Positions 7,651 to 15,073 of a stretch of DNA of 16,781 bases are shown here, piece by piece. Numbering within the stretch: position 1 is the first letter of the stretch; each line of letters starts with the position of its first letter. The translations under genes and the position numbers were made by a program. Source of the DNA: Rikenellaceae bacterium UBA1749 (GTDB lineage Bacteria > Bacteroidota > Bacteroidia > Bacteroidales > Rikenellaceae). The stretch lies in contig DCHP01000100.1 of assembly GCA_002315675.1 (NCBI GenBank), forward strand, positions 1 to 16,781, read 5' to 3'. The notes beneath the pieces were generated by a model. That model was not told where the DNA came from and did no database searches. It saw only the letters and a program-made list of their open reading frames with translations.

Positions 7651-7684
7651 TTACAAATGTAACTTATTATGAGTATTACAAAAA
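7651..7684 (-). promoter_or_regulatory. fmt promoter with overlapping TTACN4GTAA palindrome
   Basis: On the minus strand, TTTTTG (7679-7684) lies 17 bp before an exact -7 element TACATTTG (7654-7661), and the ATG follows 11 nt later. The palindrome TTACAAATGTAA (7651-7662) covers the -7 element, so a bound repressor would block polymerase. Two more copies of the palindrome lie just upstream, in the end of ribBA. Confidence 0.55.
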
Positions 7685-7694
7685 TATATTAAAT

Positions 7695-7729
7695 TTACTT
7701 TTGTAAAATTACATATTTTACTTTTGTAA
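7695..7729. repeat. two direct TTACTTTTGTAA palindromes at the ribBA 3' end
   Basis: TTACTTTTGTAA occurs at 7695-7706 and again at 7718-7729, within a longer 15-bp direct repeat, TTTACTTTTGTAAAA (7694-7708 and 7717-7731). The copies are 23 bp apart, about two helical turns. They encode the last residues of RibBA and lie 34-57 bp upstream of the fmt -7 element. They share the TTAC-N4-GTAA form with sites at the fmt and XRE-regulator promoters. Confidence 0.45.
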
Positions 7730-8936
7730 AAAATCCTAATTTATGCCCCATACGCTCTTCTTTAGTTTGTAAATACTTGAAATTAAATTCATTAGGTTTG
7801 ATTACAATTGGAATATATTCACAAATTTTTAGACCGTAACCCTCAAGTCCTATCTTTTTGGAAGGATTGTTTGTAATAAGACGTATTTTTCTGATGCCCA
7901 TTTTATAAATAATGTTCGCACCCACGCCGTAATCTCTTTCGTCTGGCTTGAAACCTAACTGGATATTCGCATCGACAGTATCAAGACCTTCTTCCTGAAG
8001 TTTATACGCCTTCATTTTATTGAAGAACCCTATACCTCTACCTTCCTGATTCAGGTATATTATCGCTCCTCTTCCTTCCTTTTCAATCATCTTCATTGAT
8101 TCGTGAAGCTGATCACCGCAATCACACCTACATGAACCGAAAATATCACCTGTCATACATGATGAATGAACTCTGACCAATACAGGGTCGTCTTCCGTCC
8201 ATGTACCTTTGTATAGAACAGCATGTTCAAGCTGGTTGCTTTTCTGAACAAATGGTTTTAATTTGAAATTACCATACTGGGTAGGTAGGGACACCTCTTC
8301 ACCCATTTCGACGATTGACTCTGTCTGAAGTCTGTAAGCTATCAGATCGGCGATGGAAATGATCTTTAGGTCATATTTCCTTGCAACTTCCATGAGTTGT
8401 GGGAGTCTGGCCATTGTGCCATCTTCATTCATGATTTCTATGAGGACACCAGCAGGAGTCAACCCTGAAAGCCGTGCCAGATCCACTGCAGCTTCTGTAT
8501 GGCCAGCCCTTCGTAATACGCCCTTATTCTGAGCTCTGAGAGGGAATATATGTCCAGGGCGTCCCAACTGAGACGGCATTGTTTTTGGGTCAGCCAGGGC
8601 CTGTATCGTGCGTGTTCTGTCAGAAGCAGATACCCCTGTTGTACACCCATCACCAAGATAGTCGACAGAAATAGTAAATGGGGTACCAAGAAGTGAAGTA
8701 TTATTGGAAACCATCATTTCCATTCCAAGTTCGTCACATCTGTCACTGATCAGTGGAGCACACAATACACCACGGCCATTATGGAGCATAAAATTTATTA
8801 TTTCAGGTGTGACTTTTTCTGCAGCACAGATAAAATCACCTTCGTTTTCACGATCTTCATCATCAACTACTATTAAAATCTTACCTGCCTTAAAATCTTC
8901 AAGTGCCTCTGGTATTGAACTTAATACTTTTTCCAT
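7695..8936 (-). CDS. ribBA: bifunctional riboflavin biosynthesis protein RibBA
   Basis: A fusion of 3,4-dihydroxy-2-butanone-4-phosphate synthase (RibB, about residues 1-205) and GTP cyclohydrolase II (RibA, about 210-413), supplying both precursors of riboflavin. The RibB part carries the metal and substrate loop VDDEDRENEGD (24-34), SDRTRT (105-110) and LRRAGHTEAAVDL (141-153). The RibA part has the zinc ligands in HSSCMTGDIFGSCRCDCG (C260, C271, C273), the GTP-site segment LNQEGRGIGF (295-304) and RDYGVGANI. The length, 413 residues, is normal for the fusion. The start overlaps the end of the upstream permease gene by 16 bp, which implies co-transcription and translational coupling. The usual HSEC at the zinc site is HSSC here, a substitution of no obvious consequence. 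Confidence 0.97.
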   Translation of the reverse strand: MEKVLSSIPEALEDFKAGKILIVVDDEDRENEGDFICAAEKVTPEIINFMLHNGRGVLCAPLISDRCDELGMEMMVSNNTSLLGTPFTISVDYLGDGCTTGVSASDRTRTIQALADPKTMPSQLGRPGHIFPLRAQNKGVLRRAGHTEAAVDLARLSGLTPAGVLIEIMNEDGTMARLPQLMEVARKYDLKIISIADLIAYRLQTESIVEMGEEVSLPTQYGNFKLKPFVQKSNQLEHAVLYKGTWTEDDPVLVRVHSSCMTGDIFGSCRCDCGDQLHESMKMIEKEGRGAIIYLNQEGRGIGFFNKMKAYKLQEEGLDTVDANIQLGFKPDERDYGVGANIIYKMGIRKIRLITNNPSKKIGLEGYGLKICEYIPIVIKPNEFNFKYLQTKEERMGHKLGFFTKVKYVILQK

Positions 8937-10516
8937 GCCTTAATAATAGATATAGCCGACATTATGCGGTTTTTTAAATAACCAGATAATGATACGGCAA
9001 GGTTCTTTATTTTATTCTTGTAATCGTAATTTCGAAGCAATATGAATACTTCCTTTGGCGTACTATGACGTAGGACATCAAATAATCCAATAACCTTAGC
9101 TTTAATCTTCTTGTACTGAATAATGTAACTATCTGCATTGAGAAGGGCGGAATCATTTGTTGATTTGTATGTCAGAAAGACAGCTATCGGGAAAAGTACA
9201 TAACTGGATAACCATACTCCAATATACGCAGGAATTGCACCATCCTTGACAAGTCGTTCACCCGTTATCATAATAATATAATATATTACAAAGAAAGCAA
9301 CTGATACAACAATCGGTGTGCCAAGTCCTCCTTTTCGGATAATAGCCCCAAGAGGAGCACCTATTAGAAAGAATATCATAATTGAGAAGGGTAGAGTTAA
9401 TTTTCTCTGGTATTCAACCTGGGCGTTATACAATGGCAAAGATGATGTTTTTATATAATCAGACTGATATCCGACAAAGGTTTTAGCATCTGTAGCAGCC
9501 TGGGAAATATCAGCAAATACTGTATTCAACTTACTGATATTCAAAGTATCTATTGCATGACACAGATACTCGCCTTTTTTAAGAGCCGGCATTGAATCAT
9601 AGTTGGTAATACCATATATCTGATACTTTCTGCAGATATTATTGTTCATCATCTTATGGGTAAAATCATTCAGAATCGAATCCTGCTCAATCCTGATGGA
9701 ATCAATGAAATGTGAAAGTTCTCCCATAGGTTTAGTTTCACTCCTGTAACTTAATTTTTCATCATCACCGCGTTCAAAAGCGAAACCTGACAGGGAAACA
9801 AACATCATTTGATGAGAAAAGAAGTGGTGTGTTGTGGTATCGGATTCATACCATTTGAAATCCCTGTTCTTTTCATACATCTCACCATTAAATAAAGTAA
9901 CCTTTAGATATTTCTTATCAGGCGTCAATGACATATAACCAGAGTCGGCTACTGTCGTCTGGGATGTCTGTTGCTCTGAATTGTTGTATATCAGCACATT
10001 GGTAAGTTTGTTGGTAACTGGATCTTGATGACCGACCCTAATACTCATATTTGGAATACCATTGAAGAATATACCATCTTGAAACTTTATTTCCTGTTTT
10101 TGCCTTGAGATATCAGTTAAAAGCGAGAACATCTGTTTATATGAATAAGGTGTCAGGTTATTCATAAGGAAGAAACTGCCTACACTTACAAAAAACATTA
10201 AGACTATAAGAGGTTTAAGCATCTTTGGAAGGGAAATTCCTGCAGATTTCAAAGCAAGGAGTTCATAGTTCTCACCAAGGTTTCCCATTGTCATAATAGA
10301 AGCCAGAAGGGTAGCAAGAGGCAATCCGAGGGAAATCAAGGTAGAAGAAGCATACATGACAAGTTCCAGAATGACACTCATTGAAAGACCTTTACCGACA
10401 AGTTCATCAATATGAAGCCAAAGGAAATGCATAAGCAATATGAACATGACAATAAAAAACGTCAATATCATCGGCCCAATATATGCTCTTATAAGAAATT
10501 TATATGCTGTTTTCAT
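8921..10516 (-). CDS. LptF/LptG-family (YjgP/YjgQ) permease
   Basis: An inner-membrane subunit of the lipopolysaccharide-extracting ABC transporter family (LptB2FG). Known members open a path from the inner membrane to the LptC/LptA bridge. The 531 residues show the family layout: three N-terminal TM helices (about 10-33, 48-75 and 98-120), a soluble periplasmic beta-rich domain (about 130-350) and three C-terminal TM helices (about 372-450), with the conserved block GAPLGAIIRKGGLG after the fourth helix. The early motif GENYELLALKSAGISL (81-96) is the coupling region facing the ATPase. A basic C-terminal tail of about 80 residues extends beyond the last helix. LptF cannot be told from LptG by eye, so no symbol is given. 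The gene overlaps ribBA and probably leads that operon. Confidence 0.9.
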   Translation of the reverse strand: MKTAYKFLIRAYIGPMILTFFIVMFILLMHFLWLHIDELVGKGLSMSVILELVMYASSTLISLGLPLATLLASIMTMGNLGENYELLALKSAGISLPKMLKPLIVLMFFVSVGSFFLMNNLTPYSYKQMFSLLTDISRQKQEIKFQDGIFFNGIPNMSIRVGHQDPVTNKLTNVLIYNNSEQQTSQTTVADSGYMSLTPDKKYLKVTLFNGEMYEKNRDFKWYESDTTTHHFFSHQMMFVSLSGFAFERGDDEKLSYRSETKPMGELSHFIDSIRIEQDSILNDFTHKMMNNNICRKYQIYGITNYDSMPALKKGEYLCHAIDTLNISKLNTVFADISQAATDAKTFVGYQSDYIKTSSLPLYNAQVEYQRKLTLPFSIMIFFLIGAPLGAIIRKGGLGTPIVVSVAFFVIYYIIMITGERLVKDGAIPAYIGVWLSSYVLFPIAVFLTYKSTNDSALLNADSYIIQYKKIKAKVIGLFDVLRHSTPKEVFILLRNYDYKNKIKNLAVSLSGYLKNRIMSAISIIKAWKKY

Positions 10517-10539
10517 TAAATGTCGTTACTTTCAAATAG

Positions 10540-10570
10540 CAAATTTACTCAATTTTTTCAGCAATTCAAT
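10540..10570 (-). promoter_or_regulatory. promoter of the permease-ribBA transcript
   Basis: On the minus strand, an exact -7 element TAAATTTG (10540-10547) is preceded by a TTG about 19 bp upstream. The ATG at 10516 follows 23 nt downstream. The match to the Bacteroidetes consensus is good, but AT-rich DNA yields such matches by chance. Confidence 0.5.
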
Positions 10571-10711
10571 ATGGTAAGAATGCTATGAAATAAAGGAAGA
10601 GAAAGAAGATTATGGGAAAAACTTCTAATATCCATGAAATTAATTATAATAAGAGATTAATGAAAACAAATATTATTTAACATAATATATCTTATTTTAA
10701 ATGAATAACAT

Positions 10712-10749
10712 AAAAAAAATAGAGTAATCAACGATATGTAAATTACTCT
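10712..10749 (-). terminator. intrinsic terminator of the XRE-regulator gene
   Basis: Read on the minus strand, an 8-bp stem, AGAGTAAT/ATTACTCT (10742-10749 with 10721-10728), encloses a 13-nt loop. It is followed after one base by eight Ts (10712-10719). It begins 55 nt after the stop codon of the regulator gene. The remaining DNA up to the permease promoter contains no gene. Confidence 0.75.
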
Positions 10750-10804
10750 TATAAAGAAATATATGACAAATCAACTAAAGAAAAGTGGAAGAACTTTAAA
10801 TTTA

Positions 10805-11581
10805 TTATTTCCGGCTATTGAATTCAACGAATGTCATGTCATCATAAAACATTACAATCTTCACAAGCTTTGACTCAGGAGAATCTACAGGAATTTTTAA
10901 TGAAGGTGATACCTGATCTGATGCTGAAACAGATTTAGTATTTTCTTGCTGAATATTCTCTTCGCAGCTTTTGGGGGAATCAACTACCGCCGTATCAGAA
11001 ACATCGGATGGATTTAGATGTGAATTCACAGCTGAAATCTCCTCAATTGAAGCAGTACTGTTATTCTCAGCAACTACATCATCATGAAGGCCAGACCATG
11101 AATGTTCAATTCTTTGTGAATGATCAATCTGAATGGATCCAGATAATTCAACATCTGTAGTACCTGACATCTCATCTGATATTGTTTCATATGCTTTTGA
11201 CGTGGAATCATCTGTAGATTCAATTTCATCGGAAAACAACGAATTCTGCGTAAAAGAGAAAGGTTTTTGAAGATCAGAGTTTTCTTTTTGTGAATGCCTC
11301 GAATCAGGATGGTCATTACTGGAGACGGAAGATGCGTCAATGACAGAAACTTGATTTCTGTACATTTCACCTATACCATTTAAGAACCAATCGGGATTAA
11401 TATCTGGAAATCTTAATAGGAAACGCGAAATAAAGTCAAAATTAGGTTTGTTTCTTCCACTTAGAAAATGGGATATATTGGATGGACGAATCTCCATAAT
11501 TTCAGCAAATTTAATTGCTGTCAATCCTTCTTCCTTAAGAAATTTCTCAATTCTTAAATTGATGTTATCAAAAGTATCCAT
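10805..11581 (-). CDS. XRE-family HTH regulator with long disordered linker
   Basis: A 258-residue DNA-binding protein of a type common in Bacteroidales. Residues 8-70 form a Cro/CI-type helix-turn-helix; the recognition segment is KFAEIMEIRPSNISHFLSGRNKPNFDFI (24-51), followed by INPDWFLNGIGEMY (61-74). Residues about 78-230 are rich in Ser, Asp, Glu and Thr and almost certainly disordered. A short conserved-looking C-terminal tail, KLVKIVMFYDDMTFVEF (238-254), probably forms a beta-hairpin. There is no membrane segment and no LexA-type peptidase Ser/Lys pair that I can see. The gene has its own promoter and terminator, and its leader carries TTAC...GTAA inverted repeats that could serve autoregulation. 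Its targets are unknown. Confidence 0.85.
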   Translation of the reverse strand: MDTFDNINLRIEKFLKEEGLTAIKFAEIMEIRPSNISHFLSGRNKPNFDFISRFLLRFPDINPDWFLNGIGEMYRNQVSVIDASSVSSNDHPDSRHSQKENSDLQKPFSFTQNSLFSDEIESTDDSTSKAYETISDEMSGTTDVELSGSIQIDHSQRIEHSWSGLHDDVVAENNSTASIEEISAVNSHLNPSDVSDTAVVDSPKSCEENIQQENTKSVSASDQVSPSLKIPVDSPESKLVKIVMFYDDMTFVEFNSRK

Positions 11582-11589
11582 AATATTAG

Positions 11590-11642
11590 TTACATCTGTA
11601 ATATTTTTACAAATATAGTTGTAAAATCCAAATATTACAAAA
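11590..11642 (-). promoter_or_regulatory. XRE-regulator promoter with candidate operators
   Basis: On the minus strand, TTTTG (11638-11642) lies 20 bp before an exact -7 element TATATTTG (11610-11617), giving a start near 11603 and a leader of about 22 nt. Two palindromes overlap this region: TTACATCTGTAA (11590-11601), at the transcription start and leader, and TTACAA-N6-TTGTAA (11607-11624), over the -7 element. A near-copy, TTACATTTGTTAA (11656-11668), lies upstream. The arrangement suits an autorepressor; the binding protein is inferred. Confidence 0.55.
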
Positions 11643-11994
11643 CAATTTACTTAAGTTACATTTGTTAAATAATCTGAATTTCAGGTTAAAATACAGCAAC
11701 AAATATTACTTACAATTTTATTCACCTAAAACAATCTAAATCACTGATATATAGCTATTTACACAACATAGTGACGTTAAAAATACCTATATATTTTACA
11801 TTATTGTTTAAAATAAAGAATAAAAAACATACATTATTACTACATATAAAAATACATAAAATGCTTATAGTCTACTATTTAGAGTTTAATATACTATTAA
11901 AAACATACTGCTTGGAAATATAATTTATATATGTAAAACATATAATTTAACACATGTAAATACGACACTACTCTACTCCGGGTAAAAATGATAT
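11643..11994. other. gene-free AT-rich spacer
   Basis: About 350 bp between the XRE-regulator promoter and the HIT terminator, extremely rich in A and T and with stop codons in all frames. Apart from the near-palindrome at 11656-11668, I see no ORF, tRNA or clear hairpin. The run CTCTACTCCGGGT (11971-11983) is a small GC-richer island with no recognised function. Confidence 0.6.
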
Positions 11995-12025
11995 AAAAAA
12001 GCCATCTCATTTCTGAGATGGCTTT
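11995..12025 (-). terminator. intrinsic terminator of the bcp-recA-RSH-HIT operon
   Basis: A perfect 12-bp stem (AAAGCCATCTCA at 11998-12009 with TGAGATGGCTTT at 12014-12025) encloses a TTTC loop. On the minus strand it ends in a run of six Ts (11995-12000). It lies 44 nt after the HIT stop codon and is the first strong terminator after bcp in that direction. Confidence 0.9.
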
Positions 12026-12069
12026 CAATCTAAATATGAATTTAATAAAACTTGTACGGAATTATGAAT

Positions 12070-12456
12070 TTATGCGTTCTGGAGTTTACTTGCTATTTCC
12101 TGAAATTCTTCAACAGTAAGCTCAACTTTATTCTTAAAGTTTACATCCGCTTCATTATTGATCGGAATCAAATGAATATGGGCATGGGGAACTTCAAGAC
12201 CAAGGACAATCATTGCAACTTTTTTACAGCCTGTCACTTTTTTTATTTTCTCAGCAACACTCCTTGCAAACAATGTAAGTTTCGTATAATCTTCTGAAGT
12301 CAGATCAAAAATATAGTCAACCTCTTTTTTGGGAACAACAAGTGTATGAAATTTCTGAACTGGATTGATATCAAGAAATGCGTAATTATCTTGATCTTCG
12401 GCAACCTTATATGAAGGAATCTCCCCTTTAATGATTTTTGTGAAAATCGTACTCAT
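12070..12456 (-). CDS. HIT-family nucleotide hydrolase
   Basis: A 128-residue histidine-triad protein. The family cleaves nucleoside phosphoramidates and related nucleotide conjugates in the cytosol. It opens with the typical TIFTKIIKGEIPSYKVAEDQD (3-23) and ILVIP-like strand HTLVVPKKEV (37-46). It ends in the triad HAHIHLIPI (91-99) with His91, His93 and His95; His93 is the expected nucleophile by family analogy. The length is normal for the Hint/HIT class. It is the last gene before the terminator at 11995-12025 and lies 59 bp after the small membrane-protein gene, probably on the same transcript. The physiological substrate cannot be told from sequence. Confidence 0.93.
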   Translation of the reverse strand: MSTIFTKIIKGEIPSYKVAEDQDNYAFLDINPVQKFHTLVVPKKEVDYIFDLTSEDYTKLTLFARSVAEKIKKVTGCKKVAMIVLGLEVPHAHIHLIPINNEADVNFKNKVELTVEEFQEIASKLQNA

Positions 12457-12515
12457 AATTAAATATCTTTAAAAAATTGGATTTACATTGAATTTGTTAT
12501 GTTAAATTTTGAAAA

Positions 12516-12830
12516 CTAATACTGTTTGTATTTTGGTTCCAGAATCTCTTTATAAATAATAGCTTTCTTAATATCAAAGTCTTTTATAATATCTGAAACA
12601 TCACCATCCTTTTTCTCTTCATGATGAAGTTCCTGGACAGATACCTTCTTTTTTACAGATTGATCGGGAATGATTTTATAATTCCGACATTCTGGTTCAG
12701 AAATATAGGTATCAGGTTCTATGATTTTTTTAGTAGGGTTATTCTTATTAGCCAACTCTTTTTTTATTGTCATAGCAGCTGAAACAGTAAGAAAAACAAA
12801 TAACAACAATAATGAGATGATAACTTCCAT
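12516..12830 (-). CDS. small single-pass membrane protein, conserved C-terminal motif
   Basis: A 104-residue protein with one N-terminal TM segment (EVIISLLLLFVFLTVSAAM, residues 2-20), a basic juxtamembrane stretch (TIKKELANKNNPTKK), then a charged soluble tail ending in DFDIKKAIIYKEILEPKYKQY (84-104). That ending resembles the (D/F)LRKAVIYSEIL-type tail that I recall from uncharacterised Bacteroidales membrane proteins; this is from memory, not from a search. The tail should face the cytoplasm. It lies between the RSH and HIT genes. Unusually for this window, the start is preceded by a full Shine-Dalgarno sequence, which fixes the start. Function unknown. Confidence 0.8.
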   Translation of the reverse strand: MEVIISLLLLFVFLTVSAAMTIKKELANKNNPTKKIIEPDTYISEPECRNYKIIPDQSVKKKVSVQELHHEEKKDGDVSDIIKDFDIKKAIIYKEILEPKYKQY

Positions 12831-12837
12831 AAAAAAT

Positions 12838-12857
12838 ACCTCCTGTTCTCAAAATTA
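12838..12857 (-). promoter_or_regulatory. strong Shine-Dalgarno with a possible internal -7 element
   Basis: On the minus strand, AGGAGGT (12838-12844) lies 7 nt before the ATG of the 104-residue protein. I saw no comparable ribosome-binding site at the other starts here. Just upstream, TAATTTTG (12850-12857) matches the -7 consensus, but no convincing -33 TTG accompanies it. An internal promoter is therefore only possible. Confidence 0.55.
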
Positions 12858-12863
12858 ATAAAA

Positions 12864-15065
12864 TTAATCTATGTTCTTCTGAGGTCTGTATACTTTTTCC
12901 ATTCCTCTAATTTTTGAAAGTTTACTCATAACCTTTTCAAGAGTTACATAATCAGGAACATAGAAGCTCACTCTTCCTTCGTAAATTCCGTCATGAGAAT
13001 GGATTTCAATATCCCTCATATTAATATTCAATTCAGCAACCATGATTTTTGCAAGATCCATAACAACTCCAGATCTGTCAATACCATTAAATTCAACTTC
13101 TGCCAGATATGACATAAGTTTTTCACCAGACCAGCAGACATCGACTATATCCTGTGAATGCTGAATAGAAAGTCTTATGGCATCAGGACAATCTTTTCGA
13201 TGAACAGTAACTACCCCATTTCTCATAAAACCAACAACATCATCTCCAGGAATTGGATTACAACAATCTGCAATAACAAGAGATGAACCTGGTTCAATAG
13301 ATGAATTTCCACTATATGATCCGAGGCTTAATATTTTAAGTGTCCAGTATTTTACAGATTTTGTAGAAGTACTTGATCTTAATGCTGTGTATATCTGTTC
13401 CTTGGAAATAAGTCCGTCTGCTATACCGATGTATAGAGACTCTTTTGACTGCAATCCGAAAGCAGGTAAAAGTTTAACAAACAGCCTACCCTGAAGGTTG
13501 ATTGATTTGTCAGCCATAAATTTTTCAAACTGATTTTTTCCAGATTGAATCTTTGATTCATTGGCCTGTGATATATAGGTTTTAATCCTGTTTTTAGCTT
13601 TAGGCGTAATAACATGAGAAAGCCATTCTTCCTTGGGGGAACCCGTATCAGATGTTATTATTTGAACTTGATCGCCAGGATGAAGGACAGTATATAATGT
13701 TTCGAGTTTGTAATTAATCTTGGCTCCAATAGCGTGATTTCCAACATTTGAATGAATCTCATATGCAAAATCAAGGGCAGTCGCACCTCTAGGCATGGCT
13801 TTTGGCTCTCCTTTAGGAGTAAAGACTGTCATGCTTGTTACCTGCAGATGCTGTTCGAACATTTCAAGAAATTCTACAGCATTTTTTGATTTGTCTGGAT
13901 CATTCAATGTTTCACGGAGCTGGCTCAACCATTTTTCAAATTCCACATCTTTGGAATCTGATTTTATGGTTTCATTAACCTTATAACTCCAGTGTGCAGC
14001 AAAGCCCAGTTCTGCTAGACTATCCATCCTTTCCGAGCGAATCTGAACTTCTATCCAATGATGGGACCTTGTATCCATCAAGGTACAATGAAGAGCTTCA
14101 TAACCATTTGACTTGGGTTTATCAACCCAGTTTCTTAGTCTGTCTTCCTTCTGTTGATATTCCCGCAGAAGCATTCTATAAATGGAAAAACACTGATCAC
14201 GTTCTGATTGAGAATCAGATGGCTGAAATATAATCCTGATTGCAAACAAATCAAACACCTCATCAAAAGGAATACCCTTTACATTCATCTTATTCCATAT
14301 GGAATAAATGGACTTCACCCGACTTGTTATCTTGTAGTTAATACCGGCATTGTCTATGCGCCTTTTAATAGGTTGGATGAAATTTTCAACTATATCATTT
14401 CGGTTTGATGTGGATTCTTCTATTTTCCTCTGAATATAAGAATATTCATTAGGATGAAGATACTTCAATGAAAGATCTTCCAGCTCAGTTTTTATGGAGT
14501 ATAATCCCAGTCTATGGGCAAGGGGTGCATAAAGATATAGTGTTTCAGAAATAACCTTTGTCTGCTTCTGTGGAGGAAGATACTGAAGAGTACGCATATT
14601 ATTCAGCCTATCGGCGATTTTAATAATTACGACTCTAATATCATCAGATATGGATAGAACAATTTGTCTGAAATTGGCAGCCTGCTCTGTTACATCATTG
14701 CTTTCTACAATACCGGATAATTTGGTAAGCCCATCAACCATAGAAGCAATCTTTGGACCAAATTTACGATCAATATCTTCAAGTGTATAATCAGTACCAT
14801 TGATAGCATCATGCAAAAGTGCAGATATAACAGACTTGGCCCCAAGACCTATCTCCTTGGCAACAATCTTGGCGACGGCAATAGAATGAACAATAAAAGG
14901 TTCACCGCTACGGCGTCTTGTCATGCGGTGAGCCTCCTTTGCGAATTCGAAAGCCTGTATGATTAACTTTTCATTATCTGAAGACTTGGAAAAAATATGA
15001 GTACAATATTTTAGCAGATCTTCAAACGCTGCATTAATCAAAAGATCATCATTGTTTTCTTCCAT
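12864..15065 (-). CDS. relA: RelA/SpoT-family (p)ppGpp enzyme, probably synthetase-only
   Basis: A 733-residue long RSH protein controlling the stringent response. The HD hydrolase-like domain (about 30-200) keeps Arg52, His60, His85-Asp86 and ADRLNNMRTL (151-160). However, the canonical HDxxED reads HDAING, so Asn89 and Gly90 replace the catalytic Glu-Asp. The synthetase domain (about 240-365) keeps SRVKS (248-252), Asp272 in FDLFAIR, GYEALH (321-326) and Glu339 in EVQIRS. Its charge motif is RLRN (309-312) rather than RxKD. The TGS domain (about 411-471), a helical region, the Cys-type zinc-finger region (CCNPIPGDD 601-609, His622, Cys626) and the ACT domain (about 652-727) follow in normal order. 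I infer (p)ppGpp synthesis without hydrolysis, which would require a separate hydrolase in the genome. The start lies 8 nt after the recA stop. Confidence 0.93.
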   Translation of the reverse strand: MEENNDDLLINAAFEDLLKYCTHIFSKSSDNEKLIIQAFEFAKEAHRMTRRRSGEPFIVHSIAVAKIVAKEIGLGAKSVISALLHDAINGTDYTLEDIDRKFGPKIASMVDGLTKLSGIVESNDVTEQAANFRQIVLSISDDIRVVIIKIADRLNNMRTLQYLPPQKQTKVISETLYLYAPLAHRLGLYSIKTELEDLSLKYLHPNEYSYIQRKIEESTSNRNDIVENFIQPIKRRIDNAGINYKITSRVKSIYSIWNKMNVKGIPFDEVFDLFAIRIIFQPSDSQSERDQCFSIYRMLLREYQQKEDRLRNWVDKPKSNGYEALHCTLMDTRSHHWIEVQIRSERMDSLAELGFAAHWSYKVNETIKSDSKDVEFEKWLSQLRETLNDPDKSKNAVEFLEMFEQHLQVTSMTVFTPKGEPKAMPRGATALDFAYEIHSNVGNHAIGAKINYKLETLYTVLHPGDQVQIITSDTGSPKEEWLSHVITPKAKNRIKTYISQANESKIQSGKNQFEKFMADKSINLQGRLFVKLLPAFGLQSKESLYIGIADGLISKEQIYTALRSSTSTKSVKYWTLKILSLGSYSGNSSIEPGSSLVIADCCNPIPGDDVVGFMRNGVVTVHRKDCPDAIRLSIQHSQDIVDVCWSGEKLMSYLAEVEFNGIDRSGVVMDLAKIMVAELNINMRDIEIHSHDGIYEGRVSFYVPDYVTLEKVMSKLSKIRGMEKVYRPQKNID

Positions 15066-15073
15066 CGGATAGA

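Noticed and set aside
10729..10746. GTAAATTAC palindrome as another regulator operator
   Set aside because: It overlaps the arm of the XRE-regulator terminator and has the reverse arrangement (GTAA-N-TTAC) to the TTAC-N4-GTAA sites.
11074..11370. 98-codon ORF in another frame of the XRE-regulator gene
   Set aside because: It overlaps the disordered linker region of the real gene; low-complexity DNA keeps alternative frames open by chance.
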